Assembly: GCF_002140175.1 (NCBI RefSeq)
Contig: NZ_NGMO01000002.1
Location: 266,927-320,429 of the forward strand
Length of the DNA stretch: 53,503 bases
Source: Candidatus Enterococcus wittei
GTDB taxonomy: Bacteria > Bacillota > Bacilli > Lactobacillales > Enterococcaceae
Reading direction: 5' to 3'
Under the pieces are notes generated by a model. That model was not told the DNA's origin. It worked only from the letters and a program-made list of their open reading frames with translations, and did not search any database. Made by a program: the position numbers and the translations under genes. Shown here one piece after another: positions 18,265-26,672 of this stretch. The stretch's first letter is position 1. Each line of letters begins with the position of its first letter.

Positions 18265-19572
18265 ATGGTACTTAATTTTGTGATTTTATTTTTGATGATT
18301 GCAATCACGGCGTTTTTTGTAGCGAGTGAATTTGCTTTAGTAAAAATCAGACGTTCACGGTTAGAACAATTAGAAAAAGATGGGGTGAAAAATGCAAAAC
18401 TAGCGCTGCACGTCACTCATCATTTAGATGACTATTTGTCAGCAAGTCAACTGGGGATCACATTGACCGGTCTGATTATCGGGTGGGTCGGTGAAGGCTC
18501 AGTCGCCGCTTTATTAGAACCATGGATCGGGCGCCTACCTTTTAGCGCTGCCTTAAGTATGACGATCTCTGTTGCTTTAGGATTTATCCTGGTAACGTAC
18601 ATTGATGTCGTAGTCGGGGAACTTTTACCAAAAAGTTATAGTATCGTCAATACCGAAAAAGTGGTGTTATTTGTTGTCAAACCATTGCATTATTTTTATC
18701 TTGCGATGTTTCCGTTTATTTGGGTATTGAACCATTCAGCGGCTGCTTTAGGTAAGTTATTGGGAGTGAAACTCGTTTCAGAAGGGGAAGAGACACTTTC
18801 TCAAGAAGAATTGACTTTAGTGGCTTTGAACTCTTATGAGAAAGGTGAACTTAGTAAAGAGGAATACCAGTATTTGGAAAATGTCTTTGAGTTTGATGAT
18901 ACCTTAGCTAAAGATATTCAAGTGGATCGTACATCCATGCAAGTTTTTGAAGCAACGGATACGGTCAAAGAAGCAATAAAAGCCTCCATCGAACGAGGGC
19001 ATACGAGATATCCTGTAATCTTGGAATCAAAGGATAATATTTTAGGTTATGTTACGTTACCTGATCTAATCAAACAATCGTTTGAAGATGATCAATTACC
19101 AGTGGAAGAGTTGATCGAAGAGCCAATCGTATCAGCAGAAACGATCCCAATCAAGAAATTATTAACGATCATGCGAAAAAAAGGGAAACATATTGCGATC
19201 TTAAAAGATGAGTATGGTGGCACAAGTGGACTTGTGACAATTGAAGATATTTTAGAAGAAATCGTGGGAGAGATCCGAGATGAAACAGACGTGGATCAAG
19301 CACTAGTTGCGAAGCAAACAGATGGAAGTTATATTCTCTCAGGGAAATTAACTTTAGATGATTTTGAGCGTTACTTCAAAGTAGATGTGCCTGAATTTGA
19401 AGAGTCTAATTTTATTACATTGGCTGGATTTATGTCTAATCATCAAAAGGAAATTGAACCAGGAACCGTTATTACGATCGAGCAATTTCAATTTACAGTA
19501 TTAGAATACAATCACGCCCATATTGATTATTTTAACTTGATGATTTTACCAACAAAAGGAATTGAGAAGTAA
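18265..19572 (+). CDS. CorC/HlyC-type CBS-domain membrane protein
   Basis: A 435-aa member of the CNNM/CorC family, called hemolysin family protein in many annotations although it is not a toxin. An N-terminal DUF21 domain has three or four membrane helices (FFVASEFALVKIRRSR, LSASQLGITLTGLIIGWVGEG). Residues ~205-330 form a CBS pair ending in the typical DEYGGTSGLVTIEDILEEIVGEIRDE block. A CorC_HlyC domain of about 80 residues ends the protein. Family members are linked to Mg2+ or Co2+ export and resistance; the substrate here is not shown by sequence. GAGAGGCG lies 6 nt before the ATG. It ends at a bidirectional terminator shared with the MATE gene. Confidence 0.93.
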   Translation: MVLNFVILFLMIAITAFFVASEFALVKIRRSRLEQLEKDGVKNAKLALHVTHHLDDYLSASQLGITLTGLIIGWVGEGSVAALLEPWIGRLPFSAALSMTISVALGFILVTYIDVVVGELLPKSYSIVNTEKVVLFVVKPLHYFYLAMFPFIWVLNHSAAALGKLLGVKLVSEGEETLSQEELTLVALNSYEKGELSKEEYQYLENVFEFDDTLAKDIQVDRTSMQVFEATDTVKEAIKASIERGHTRYPVILESKDNILGYVTLPDLIKQSFEDDQLPVEELIEEPIVSAETIPIKKLLTIMRKKGKHIAILKDEYGGTSGLVTIEDILEEIVGEIRDETDVDQALVAKQTDGSYILSGKLTLDDFERYFKVDVPEFEESNFITLAGFMSNHQKEIEPGTVITIEQFQFTVLEYNHAHIDYFNLMILPTKGIEK

Positions 19573-19787
19573 GGTAAATAACTGATCAGATTAAAGATGA
19601 AGAGTGTAAATCAGCTATTTCTGTTTTATAGTTTTCTTCGGAATTAAGTCAATCAATCGTAAAATTGAGGAGTTGTTCTTCGATTTACTGTCTTATTTAC
19701 GACTAGAAGCGCTACTGCCACAACTATGAATGGTATTCGAGCAGGAGACCGGCGACAGTAAGATTCCTTCTTTCATAGCCGCTAATC

Positions 19788-19844
19788 AAAAAAGCCGAAG
19801 TATCCTGAAATAGTCAAAGCTATTTCGGATCTTTCGGCTTTTTT
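19788..19844. terminator. bidirectional terminator between the CorC-type and MATE genes
   Basis: AAAAAAGCCGAA and TTTCGGCTTTTTT flank an inner CTGAAATAG/CTATTTCGG hairpin. A runs on the left and T runs on the right let it work on both strands. The 200 bp before it (19573-19787) contain a weak TACTGCC/GGCGACAGTA pairing and nothing else I can name. Confidence 0.88.
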
Positions 19845-19876
19845 GTTGTGGCGTTATACCATGCTTTTTAAATCGA

Positions 19877-21256
19877 TTATTGTTCATAGCTGATGCCGAC
19901 ATTTTCCATTGAGAATTGTTGTTCGGCATCTAATTGTTTCAAATGTTTCATTGACCGTAGGTAAGAATAAAGTAAGACAGCAACAGATCCTGCCCATGCA
20001 AGTGGAGAAGCAGCCGCTGCTCCTGGGTAACCCCAGATTCCTGTCAAGATGATGGCTGCAAATGAACGCATAAGTAATTCCATCATACCGGCAATTGTTG
20101 GTACTTTACTTTGACCAAGACCTTGTAGCGTATAACGTAAGATGAACAAAATAGCTAGGATCCAATAAAGGGAGCCATTGATATTAAAATACGTTTGCGC
20201 TAAATCAAAAACTTGTGTTTCTGCTGGATTGACAAATAGACTTACAAATGAGCGACCGAAGACAATCACTACGACACCAGCGAAAATACTAAAACCAATA
20301 CTCATCATCAATGTTTGACGAACACCTTGTAAAATCCGGCCGTATTGTTTTGCACCATAGTTTTGCGCAGCAAATGTTGCCATTGCAATACCAAAGGACA
20401 TCATTGGTTGATTGGCAAATTGATCAATACGTCCTGCTGCTGATTGAGCGGCTACAACATCTGTTCCTAAGCTGTTTAAAGCTGCTTGTAAAACGATAGC
20501 ACCAACAGCGATGATCGATGATTGAAAAGCCATTGGTAAAGCTACATTCAAATGAGTACGGATTTCTTCTTTATCAAAAGAAAAATCTTTTTTACGCAAT
20601 TGGAGTAACGGAATCTTTTTCTTGATATAAACCAAACATAAAAGACTGGAAACTACTTGTGCGATCACTGTTGCGATTGCAGCAGCTTCAACGCCCATAC
20701 CAAAGTTGATGATCAAAACGAGGTCTAAGATCACATTGACGATGACAGCGATGATCAAGAATAATAATGGTGTACGACTGTCACCAAGTGCACGAATAAC
20801 ATTTGATAGTAAATTGAAGCTGACAGCTGCAAAAATCCCCATCAAGATGATCACGATAAACGATTGTGCTTGATCAATAATTTCGGCAGGTGTTTGCATC
20901 AATTGAAGCATCGGACGAATAAATACTAAACTAAGGACAGTTAAAATCACAGTGACGACTAGACTAATCATGACGCTTGTAGCAAAACTTTTCTTTAAAC
21001 CTCGGAAATCTTTAGCACCATAACGTTGAGAGGTAATAATGGCTAAACCAGCTGTTAAACCTTGGGCAAATCCAATAATCAAAAATGTCAAACTACCTGT
21101 AGCACCTACAGCAGCTAGCGCATTTTTTCCTAACGCTTGTCCTACGATGATCATATCGATCATGTTGTAAAACTGTTGGAAGACATTACCTATCAATAAA
21201 GGGATAGTGAATAATAAAATCAGTTTAGCTGGACTTCCTTTTGTTAAATCGCGCAT
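19877..21256 (-). CDS. MATE-family multidrug or toxin exporter
   Basis: A 459-aa cytoplasmic membrane protein with 12 predicted helices in two homologous halves. It has the MATE hallmarks: LLFTIPLLIGNVFQQFYNMIDMIIVGQALG at the N-terminus and QPMMSFGIAMATFAAQNYGAKQ opening the second half. These proteins export cationic compounds by Na+ or H+ antiport. It is closest in pattern to the DinF/NorM-like MATE proteins of Firmicutes; the substrate cannot be predicted. The start at 21256 follows AAGGAG. It has its own promoter and shares a terminator with the convergent CorC-type gene. Confidence 0.94.
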   Translation of the reverse strand: MRDLTKGSPAKLILLFTIPLLIGNVFQQFYNMIDMIIVGQALGKNALAAVGATGSLTFLIIGFAQGLTAGLAIITSQRYGAKDFRGLKKSFATSVMISLVVTVILTVLSLVFIRPMLQLMQTPAEIIDQAQSFIVIILMGIFAAVSFNLLSNVIRALGDSRTPLLFLIIAVIVNVILDLVLIINFGMGVEAAAIATVIAQVVSSLLCLVYIKKKIPLLQLRKKDFSFDKEEIRTHLNVALPMAFQSSIIAVGAIVLQAALNSLGTDVVAAQSAAGRIDQFANQPMMSFGIAMATFAAQNYGAKQYGRILQGVRQTLMMSIGFSIFAGVVVIVFGRSFVSLFVNPAETQVFDLAQTYFNINGSLYWILAILFILRYTLQGLGQSKVPTIAGMMELLMRSFAAIILTGIWGYPGAAAASPLAWAGSVAVLLYSYLRSMKHLKQLDAEQQFSMENVGISYEQ

Positions 21257-21293
21257 CTTCTAAACTCCTTATTTCTTTTAAAATTTAGTTAGT

Positions 21294-21323
21294 AGTATAT
21301 AGCGTTTATCCTAGTAATACCAA
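21294..21323 (-). promoter_or_regulatory. promoter of the MATE gene
   Basis: On the minus strand TTGGTA (21318-21323), 18 nt, TATACT (21294-21299). The spacing is good and the -10 box matches five of six. Confidence 0.55.
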
Positions 21324-21488
21324 TTAGAATTCAATGAAAAAAACGACCATTAAATGCTTTGTGTTTTCTGAAAATTTACAATTAGGCGCATCATAAAAGT
21401 AGCCAAGAAGTGATTCCAAGATTAAAATTAAAAATTAAAATCAAAGATTCAACTACTTGGCCTAACGTACAAATCAAAAGGTTCTTCT

Positions 21489-21812
21489 TTAATATTGTCT
21501 AATTTCGCTTGGGAGGAGAATTGTTTCTTTTGTTCCATCATCATAAGCGTACACTTGCGCTGGAAACTGTGGAGAGTAAGTGTACGGCAAATCAATACCC
21601 ATCTCTATACTGCTTTCAGGTTGTGAAAAATGCAAGGTTACTTTTCCATGATTGTCGATTAAATCGAAGGCTAAAATATTATCCAAAGGAATCACGCCTT
21701 TAAGGTCTAAATCAATCACAAACCAGATACTATCAATCAGTTCATCTGGCAAACTGGACACAACACCTAATGAGGCGTATCGGTTACGACTACCATCAAA
21801 ACTTTCAAACAT
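21489..21812 (-). CDS. DUF960-family protein
   Basis: A 107-aa soluble protein. The opening pattern (RYASLGVVSSLPDELIDSIWFVID, that is RY, then LP-EL, then W-LID) and the later HFSQPES segment fit the DUF960 family of Gram-positive bacteria, whose function is unknown. AGGAGGTTAAACAC precedes the ATG. It lies 232 bp upstream of the MATE gene on the same strand, but that gene has its own promoter, so a functional link is not implied. Confidence 0.75.
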   Translation of the reverse strand: MFESFDGSRNRYASLGVVSSLPDELIDSIWFVIDLDLKGVIPLDNILAFDLIDNHGKVTLHFSQPESSIEMGIDLPYTYSPQFPAQVYAYDDGTKETILLPSEIRQY

Positions 21813-22163
21813 GTGTTTAACCTCCTTTTTATAGTAGAAAAACTACGAGGACAATTTATTTTGTTCAGGATAAACGTTTGATACTTTCTTTAACGTTGGT
21901 TCATTCTAATAGACATTTTTAAAAAATGCAACAATATTTGCATACTTTTTTTTAAAATATAAGAAATTATAAAGAGCTAGTAAGAAGCCAGGTTTTTCAA
22001 GAAAATAGGCAGTCATTTAATCTAGGTTTTACAGGAAAATATTGTAAAACTGTAAAATAGTTTTTACTTTTTTTATTGACCATTGAAATTTTTTCAATAA
22101 ACATTGTCTATAAAATAGTTTTCGTTAAACTCCATTTTTTGATGATACTTAGAAAAAGCAACT
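21813..22163. other. AT-rich gap with a candidate promoter and inverted repeats
   Basis: On the minus strand a weak promoter for the DUF960 gene can be read as TTGCAT, 17 nt, TAGAAT. The -35 overlaps the inverted repeat ATGCAA/TTGCAT. Near 22030 TTTTACAG and CTGTAAAA form an inverted repeat with a 15-nt spacer, partly repeated again as TGTAAAA. No coding potential is seen. Confidence 0.35.
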
Positions 22164-22207
22164 GAAAAAAAGCGAAGCGATGACTTTCGTCACAGCTTCG
22201 CTTAAAA
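22164..22207 (-). terminator. rplY terminator
   Basis: On the minus strand AAGCGAAGC-TGTGAC pairs with GTCATC-GCTTCGCTT around GAAA, followed by a run of T residues. Confidence 0.85.
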
Positions 22208-22218
22208 AATCAAGCAGA

Positions 22219-22827
22219 TTATTCTTCCGTAGAACCGATAACTTCTGGTTCAGCTGCTTCACCAGTAGAGGTGCCTTCTTCTGTTGGAGAAACAACGGCA
22301 GCGATTTGTTCTTCACCGTCTGTTACGATCGTGTATGCTGAATCTTTAGGCAGATCAGCAACCGTAATAGAGCTTCCTAATGGTAAGTTAGTAATATCTA
22401 CTTCGATACGTTCTGGCAATTGATCAGGGGTAGCTGAAACAACTACTGTATATAGGTTTTGTGCTAACACACCACCTGATTTCACACCAGTAGATTCACC
22501 AACAAGAACAACTTCCGTTTCGACTTCTGTTTGTTCTGTCATATTTACAGACAAAAATTCCACGTGTTCAAAACGATTAGTAAAAGTGTTTGTTTGGACT
22601 TTATGAATCAATGTGTTGACTTTTTTTCCGCCGATGCTCATTGTGAAAACGGTATTTGCCCCATTATCACGTAATACTTTACTGAAAATTTGTCCATCAA
22701 ATGAAATAGGGGTACTTTCTACATTGTAACCATATACGATTGCTGGAACTTTTCCTTCATGACGCAATTTGTTTCTTAATGAACGGGGACGTACTTCTCT
22801 TTTACTTACTTCTAATGATACTGACAT
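22219..22827 (-). CDS. rplY: 50S ribosomal protein L25, long Ctc form
   Basis: A 202-aa 5S rRNA-binding protein. The N-terminal ~95 residues are the L25 domain (REVRPRSLRNKLRHEGKVPAIVYG), and the C-terminal ~100 residues are the beta-rich TL5/Ctc domain ending in an acidic tail. The ATG at 22827 is chosen because the GGAGG (22838-22842) is then 10 nt away; an in-frame TTG two codons earlier leaves only 4 nt. Ctc proteins are stress-induced in Bacillus. The long, foldable leader suggests post-transcriptional control here. It is transcribed alone. Confidence 0.95.
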   Translation of the reverse strand: MSVSLEVSKREVRPRSLRNKLRHEGKVPAIVYGYNVESTPISFDGQIFSKVLRDNGANTVFTMSIGGKKVNTLIHKVQTNTFTNRFEHVEFLSVNMTEQTEVETEVVLVGESTGVKSGGVLAQNLYTVVVSATPDQLPERIEVDITNLPLGSSITVADLPKDSAYTIVTDGEEQIAAVVSPTEEGTSTGEAAEPEVIGSTEE

Positions 22828-23073
22828 AACCAAAATTCCTCCTTAAAATGTGACTGCCTGTTTTGGTCACAGACAGGTTTTATTTAAGTGAATTTAACAA
22901 GGTCTCTTGCACACTATCGGGTAGCGGCGCTATAAAAACGCAAAAGGGCAGATGCGTACATCTCCCCTTAGAAAGTCAGGATTCAACTTTTCTCCACCAG
23001 GTCATTACGCTGTGTATGAGAAATCCAATTCACTTTACAATTTAACCGTAACTCGAATTGAGGTTTAAGTCAA
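22828..23073 (-). promoter_or_regulatory. rplY promoter and structured leader RNA
   Basis: On the minus strand TTGACT (23068-23073) with a weak TACGGT 17 nt on would start a ~210-nt leader. In 5'-to-3' order it can form GGATT-TCTC/GAGA-AATCC, then AAGGG-AGATG/CATCT-CCCTT with a UACG loop and one G-G mismatch, then CGCTA/TAGTG, and finally an interleaved pair just before the Shine-Dalgarno: CCTGT with ACAGG and GTGAC with GTCAC (22850-22877). The last can be an H-type pseudoknot or two exclusive hairpins. Control by L25 is inference. Confidence 0.6.
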
Positions 23074-23092
23074 GGAATTACATTTTTTTTAA

Positions 23093-23121
23093 TTTTCAAT
23101 ACGATTCATTAAGGTTATAAT
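23093..23121 (+). promoter_or_regulatory. promoter of the pseudouridine synthase gene
   Basis: TTTTCA (23093-23098), 17 nt, then a perfect TATAAT (23116-23121). It is divergent from the rplY promoter. Confidence 0.65.
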
Positions 23122-23149
23122 GCTTGTGGGGAGTGGAAAGGAAGTATCG

Positions 23150-23866
23150 ATGCGTTTAGATAAATTGATTGAAGAGAAGCTTGCAACGAGTCGTACGGAG
23201 ATGAAGCGACTGTTTGCAATGAAGCAAGTACGGATCGACGGGATAGTCGAGCAAAAACAAAACCGTAATGTGGATAGTCAACTTCATCATATCGAAGTTG
23301 CTGGCGAGATTTTAAAAACCAATGAAGTTTACTTTCTTTTAAATAAACCAAGTAAAGCTGTAACAGCTGTGAAAGATAAACAGAATCAAACAGTCATTGA
23401 TTTGTTAGCTTCTGCTGACAAAGAACAACCATTATATCCAGTAGGCCGTCTGGATCGTACAACCACTGGTTTATTGCTGATCACTTCCAATGGACAACTA
23501 GGCTATGAAATGTTGCTTCCTGATAAAAAAGTATTAAAAACTTATCGAGCCATAGTAAACGAAGAAGTGACAGAAGCAGATCAACTAGCTTTTAAAGAAG
23601 GAATTATATTTGAAGGTGGGTATCAATGTTTGCCGGCTGATTTAAAGATCCTTCATGCGAATAAACAGGAAAGTGTCGTTCAGGTGACTATCCAAGAAGG
23701 GAAATTTCATCAAGTGAAAAAAATGTTCTTGGCTTGTGGAAAGAAAGTCACTGCATTGCAACGTATCGAGATGGGGCCGTTACAATTAGATATGAATTTA
23801 GCGCAAGGTGCGTATCGTTCGTTGACCTTGTCAGAATTGAAACTATTAGAGCCATATTTTAAATAG
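23150..23866 (+). CDS. RsuA-family rRNA pseudouridine synthase
   Basis: A 238-aa enzyme that isomerises a specific uridine in rRNA, probably in 16S. An S4 RNA-binding domain (MRLDKLIEEKLATSRTEMKRL, residues 1-60) precedes the catalytic domain. The catalytic Asp lies in GRLDRTTTGLLLITSNG. The short linker and length match the RsuA branch rather than the longer RluB. The start at 23150 follows GGAAAGGAAG; an in-frame ATG ten codons earlier lies at the expected transcription start and is rejected. Only 18 bp separate it from the next gene, so the two are likely co-transcribed. Confidence 0.92.
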   Translation: MRLDKLIEEKLATSRTEMKRLFAMKQVRIDGIVEQKQNRNVDSQLHHIEVAGEILKTNEVYFLLNKPSKAVTAVKDKQNQTVIDLLASADKEQPLYPVGRLDRTTTGLLLITSNGQLGYEMLLPDKKVLKTYRAIVNEEVTEADQLAFKEGIIFEGGYQCLPADLKILHANKQESVVQVTIQEGKFHQVKKMFLACGKKVTALQRIEMGPLQLDMNLAQGAYRSLTLSELKLLEPYFK

Positions 23867-23884
23867 AAAGAAGTAGGTGTAAAA

Positions 23885-24580
23885 ATGAAATACCACACAC
23901 TATTATTTGATGTCGATGATACATTACTGGACTTTCAGTTGACTGAAGCAAAAGCTTTGAATGAATTATTTGCAGAACAAGGCATGACATTGACACCAGA
24001 AATCCAAACGAGCTACAGAGCATTGAACCATCATTTGTGGCGTGAATTCGAAAAAGGGAATATGACGAGAGAAGAAGTGACAGGCAATCGCTTTGGATTG
24101 CTTTTTCAGCAATTTGGGAAAACGGTGGATAGTCAAGCATTAGAACAAAGATATCGCCATTATTTAAATCAAGGTCATGATATGATCACAGGAAGCCATC
24201 AGCTACTTCAAACATTAACTGGGAAAGCCGATCTATATATTGTGACAAATGGGGTTTCTAAAACTCAATATCAACGACTAACAGACGCCAAGATGATAGG
24301 GTATTTTAAAAAGATCTTTGTGTCAGAAGATGTGGGAGCCCAAAAACCAATGAAAGCTTTTTTTGACTATGTTTTTGCAGCCATTCCTGAGTTGGATAAG
24401 GAACGAACAGTAATTATCGGAGATTCATTAACATCTGATATCAAAGGGGGTAACGAAGCGGGGATCGACACGATTTGGTTCAATAAGAATCGCTTGCCAG
24501 AAATCCCTGAAATCCAACCGACTCATCGTATCGATTCATTGGATGAACTTTATGGATTACTGGAAATCGATCCTTACTAA
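23885..24580 (+). CDS. YjjG-family HAD nucleotidase
   Basis: A 231-aa cytosolic phosphatase of the haloacid dehalogenase superfamily. Motif I is LFDVDDTLLDF (nucleophile and acid Asp), motif II is the Thr of IVTNGVSK, motif III is the Lys of GAQKPMKAFF, and motif IV is IIGDSLTSDIKGG. The helical cap after motif I and the overall pattern match the YjjG group, which hydrolyses non-canonical pyrimidine nucleotides. House-cleaning of nucleotides is the likely role. It sits 18 bp after the pseudouridine synthase gene. Confidence 0.88.
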   Translation: MKYHTLLFDVDDTLLDFQLTEAKALNELFAEQGMTLTPEIQTSYRALNHHLWREFEKGNMTREEVTGNRFGLLFQQFGKTVDSQALEQRYRHYLNQGHDMITGSHQLLQTLTGKADLYIVTNGVSKTQYQRLTDAKMIGYFKKIFVSEDVGAQKPMKAFFDYVFAAIPELDKERTVIIGDSLTSDIKGGNEAGIDTIWFNKNRLPEIPEIQPTHRIDSLDELYGLLEIDPY

Positions 24581-24663
24581 TTTTCAGAAAAATAGTGCAT
24601 TTTTGTGTTTTTTCGCTATAATAGATTAGAATGAAAAAACGGATATGAAAGAGGTTTTAGTCA

Positions 24664-25293
24664 ATGACAAAAAGCAAGCCAATTATCATTGGTGTGACGG
24701 GCGGATCAGGAAGCGGGAAAACAAGTGTCAGTCGTGGGATATTCAGTCACTTTCCAGATCACTCCATCATGATGCTTGAGCAAGATTCTTATTATAAAGA
24801 TCAAAGCCATCTGAGTTTTGAAGAACGTTTGAATACAAACTATGATCATCCCTTTGCTTTTGATAATGATCTATTGATCCAGCATGTTGAAAAACTACTG
24901 AACTATGAAGCCATTGAAAAACCGGTCTATGATTACGTTGCTCATACAAGAAGTCAAGCAACGATTATTCAGGAACCAAAAGAAGTGATTATTTTAGAAG
25001 GTATCTTGATTTTAGAAGATGAACGTTTGCGTGATTTGATGGATATCAAAATCTATGTGGATACAGATGATGATATACGGATCATTCGTCGGATCAAGCG
25101 AGATATGGAAGAGCGTGGACGAACGTTAGATTCAGTGATCGAACAGTATTTATCGGTAGTAAAACCAATGTACCACCAATTCATTGAACCAACGAAACGT
25201 TATGCAGATATCATCGTGCCAGAAGGTGGAGAAAATCACGTAGCCATTGATTTGATCACAACGAAAGTCGCAAGCTTTTTGAACCATCAATAA
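24664..25293 (+). CDS. udk: uridine kinase
   Basis: A 209-aa enzyme phosphorylating uridine and cytidine in pyrimidine salvage. The P-loop is GGSGSGKTS near residue 15. The substrate-binding region YDHPFAFD and the Y-DYVAHTR segment are intact, as is RRIKRD in the lid. GAAAGAGG lies 9 nt before the ATG. A perfect TATAAT at 24617-24622 lacks a convincing -35 box, so it may have its own weak promoter or read through from the HAD gene 83 bp upstream. A strong terminator follows. Confidence 0.96.
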   Translation: MTKSKPIIIGVTGGSGSGKTSVSRGIFSHFPDHSIMMLEQDSYYKDQSHLSFEERLNTNYDHPFAFDNDLLIQHVEKLLNYEAIEKPVYDYVAHTRSQATIIQEPKEVIILEGILILEDERLRDLMDIKIYVDTDDDIRIIRRIKRDMEERGRTLDSVIEQYLSVVKPMYHQFIEPTKRYADIIVPEGGENHVAIDLITTKVASFLNHQ

Positions 25294-25302
25294 GAGTATA
25301 AG

Positions 25303-25374
25303 AACAGTTGACGAGAGATCTAGGGGGATGAGAGTTAAGGACAGCATCCTCCCTTGTCACTCAACTGTTTTTTT
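25303..25374 (+). terminator. udk terminator
   Basis: AACAGTTGA (25303-25311) pairs with TCAACTGTT (25361-25369), with inner GGGGGATG/CATCCTCCC pairing, followed by a T run. Confidence 0.8.
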
Positions 25375-25513
25375 GTTTAGTCAAAAGCCCTTGATATCAA
25401 TGATAACTGTGATGTGGAAGAACTATTTAAGCTTATAAGGGAGCGTTTGATAAGGTTGCTAAGACAAGCACACTGAAGAAGGATGAAAAACGGGAAGAGC
25501 GCGGGGAGAGACA

Positions 25514-26116
25514 ATGACGAAGAAAAAGACATGGATACAAAAGGGGATACAACTAGCACCAATAGTGGGTCTATTACTTGTTTTAGGCCTAATCATATAT
25601 GGGTACCAGCATGGGATTTTTCAATCAGCCCATTCGTTGCAACAATTTATGCGACAGTTTGGTAAGTATGCAGTTTTTCTTTTTATCATGATACAGATTA
25701 TTCAAGTGATTGTTCCGATTCTTCCAGGGGGGATTTCTTCGGTGGCTGGTATGCTGATGTTTGGGAATGGCTGGGGCTTGCTATATAGTTGTATTGGCTT
25801 GATTATAGGGGAAGCTATTGGTTTTTTACTCGTACGTTACTATGGTACAAGCTTTGTCCGCTTTATTTTATCTCCCAAAAAATATCAGAAATTCGAACAG
25901 TTAGTCACCGACAAAACGCAAAATATCAAAAAAGTATTGATCGTGACTATGTTATTACCTTTTGCACCTGATGATTTGATTTGTTTGGTAGCTGGACTGA
26001 CAAAGTTGACATTTAAAGAATATATGCAGATCGTGATCTTATTAAAACCTTGGTCTGTAGCAATCTACAGTATGATCATGCTATACTTGTTCCATCAGGC
26101 TCAGGGCCATTGGTAA
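25514..26116 (+). CDS. TVP38/TMEM64-family membrane protein
   Basis: A 200-aa protein with about five membrane helices and the VTT (SNARE-associated, DedA-like) domain: IQIIQVIVPILPGGISSVAGMLMFG, then GEAIGFLLVRYYG, and LLPFAPDDLICLVAGLT. Related proteins affect lipid movement and envelope homeostasis, but this protein's substrate is unknown. The ATG follows GGGGAGAG. The 140 bp upstream show no clear promoter. Confidence 0.9.
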   Translation: MTKKKTWIQKGIQLAPIVGLLLVLGLIIYGYQHGIFQSAHSLQQFMRQFGKYAVFLFIMIQIIQVIVPILPGGISSVAGMLMFGNGWGLLYSCIGLIIGEAIGFLLVRYYGTSFVRFILSPKKYQKFEQLVTDKTQNIKKVLIVTMLLPFAPDDLICLVAGLTKLTFKEYMQIVILLKPWSVAIYSMIMLYLFHQAQGHW

Positions 26117-26198
26117 CCTAAATCGGTGGGTACATTGAGGTTGAAAATAAAAAAATACTCGCTTAAACCAATGATGTGTGTTAAAGTATATTTTATGC

Positions 26199-26427
26199 GA
26201 CGGGTCGAGAAGATTCTCTGATTGATAGAGATCTAATTGATTTTGGCGGCACAAGATCTTTTGATCACCTACCGGAATGTAGGCGTGCTGGACAAGACTT
26301 TTGTGGAGAAGGACTTGTCTGTCTGATTTTTCAGGCACCAGTGAAGAAGGACAGTGATGTCTAACTTCGAAAAACAGGGATTTCCAAAATTTGCTAGTCA
26401 AATTTTTGTGAAATTCCTGTTTTTTTG
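26199..26427 (+). ncRNA. possible structured RNA ending in a terminator
   Basis: The 556-bp gap between two membrane-protein genes holds a run of stable hairpins: AGATTCTCT/AGAGATCT (26211-26233), CACCTAC/GTAGGCGTG (26266-26287), GACAAG/CTTGTC (26291-26319) and GTCTGA/TCAGGC (26321-26336). A terminator follows, with AACAGG-ATTTC pairing to GAAAT-CCTGTT and seven T residues (26371-26427). A weak promoter, TTAAAC, 18 nt, TATATT, lies just before. I cannot match it to a known riboswitch, T-box or 6S pattern. It could also be only the 3' end of the preceding transcript. Confidence 0.4.
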
Positions 26428-26484
26428 TTTATCTTTTTATGACAATGAAGAAAGCAAAGGTTCAAGAGGAATTGATCAGTAGCC

Positions 26485-26672
26485 TGCTTTTTCATTTTTC
26501 CCTATGGTATAATCTTTTTATCTACTGATAATCTGGTGTGCAAGTCATCAGTAATTACTTAGATGGTCTCGCATTGATGTACAGTAGAATCTTTTAATCT
26601 AAGTGGACTATTTTTTTGAAATAAGTTGCTTTTTACAAAAAAATGGAATTAATTGCTTAAGGAGCTTTTAAT
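26485..26672 (+). promoter_or_regulatory. promoter and foldable leader of the 457-aa membrane protein gene
   Basis: An extended -10 box, TGG-TATAAT (26505-26513), has no good -35. The ~155-nt leader holds TACTGAT/ATCAGTA (26523-26553) and ACTTAGAT/ATCTAAGT (26557-26604). Seven T residues start 6-7 nt after the second stem, so it resembles an attenuator. I recognise no ligand-binding motif. Confidence 0.45.

Noticed and set aside
18265-19572. Haemolysin function for the CorC/HlyC-type protein
   Set aside because: The DUF21-CBS-CorC_HlyC layout marks a membrane ion-homeostasis family; the haemolysin name is historical.
21361-21470. Terminator downstream of the DUF960 gene
   Set aside because: GCCAAG/CTTGGC with AGT-ACT pairing is present, but the arms are imperfect and no T run follows on the minus strand.
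23115-23351. Minus-strand frame of 78 codons covering the start of the pseudouridine synthase gene
   Set aside because: It lies opposite a well-supported coding start and promoter and has no plausible ribosome binding site.
26117-26672. T-box or known riboswitch in the gap
   Set aside because: No AGGGTGGNACCGCG-type antiterminator and no conserved core of the M-box, lysine, SAM, yybP-ykoY or ydaO classes that I could find.
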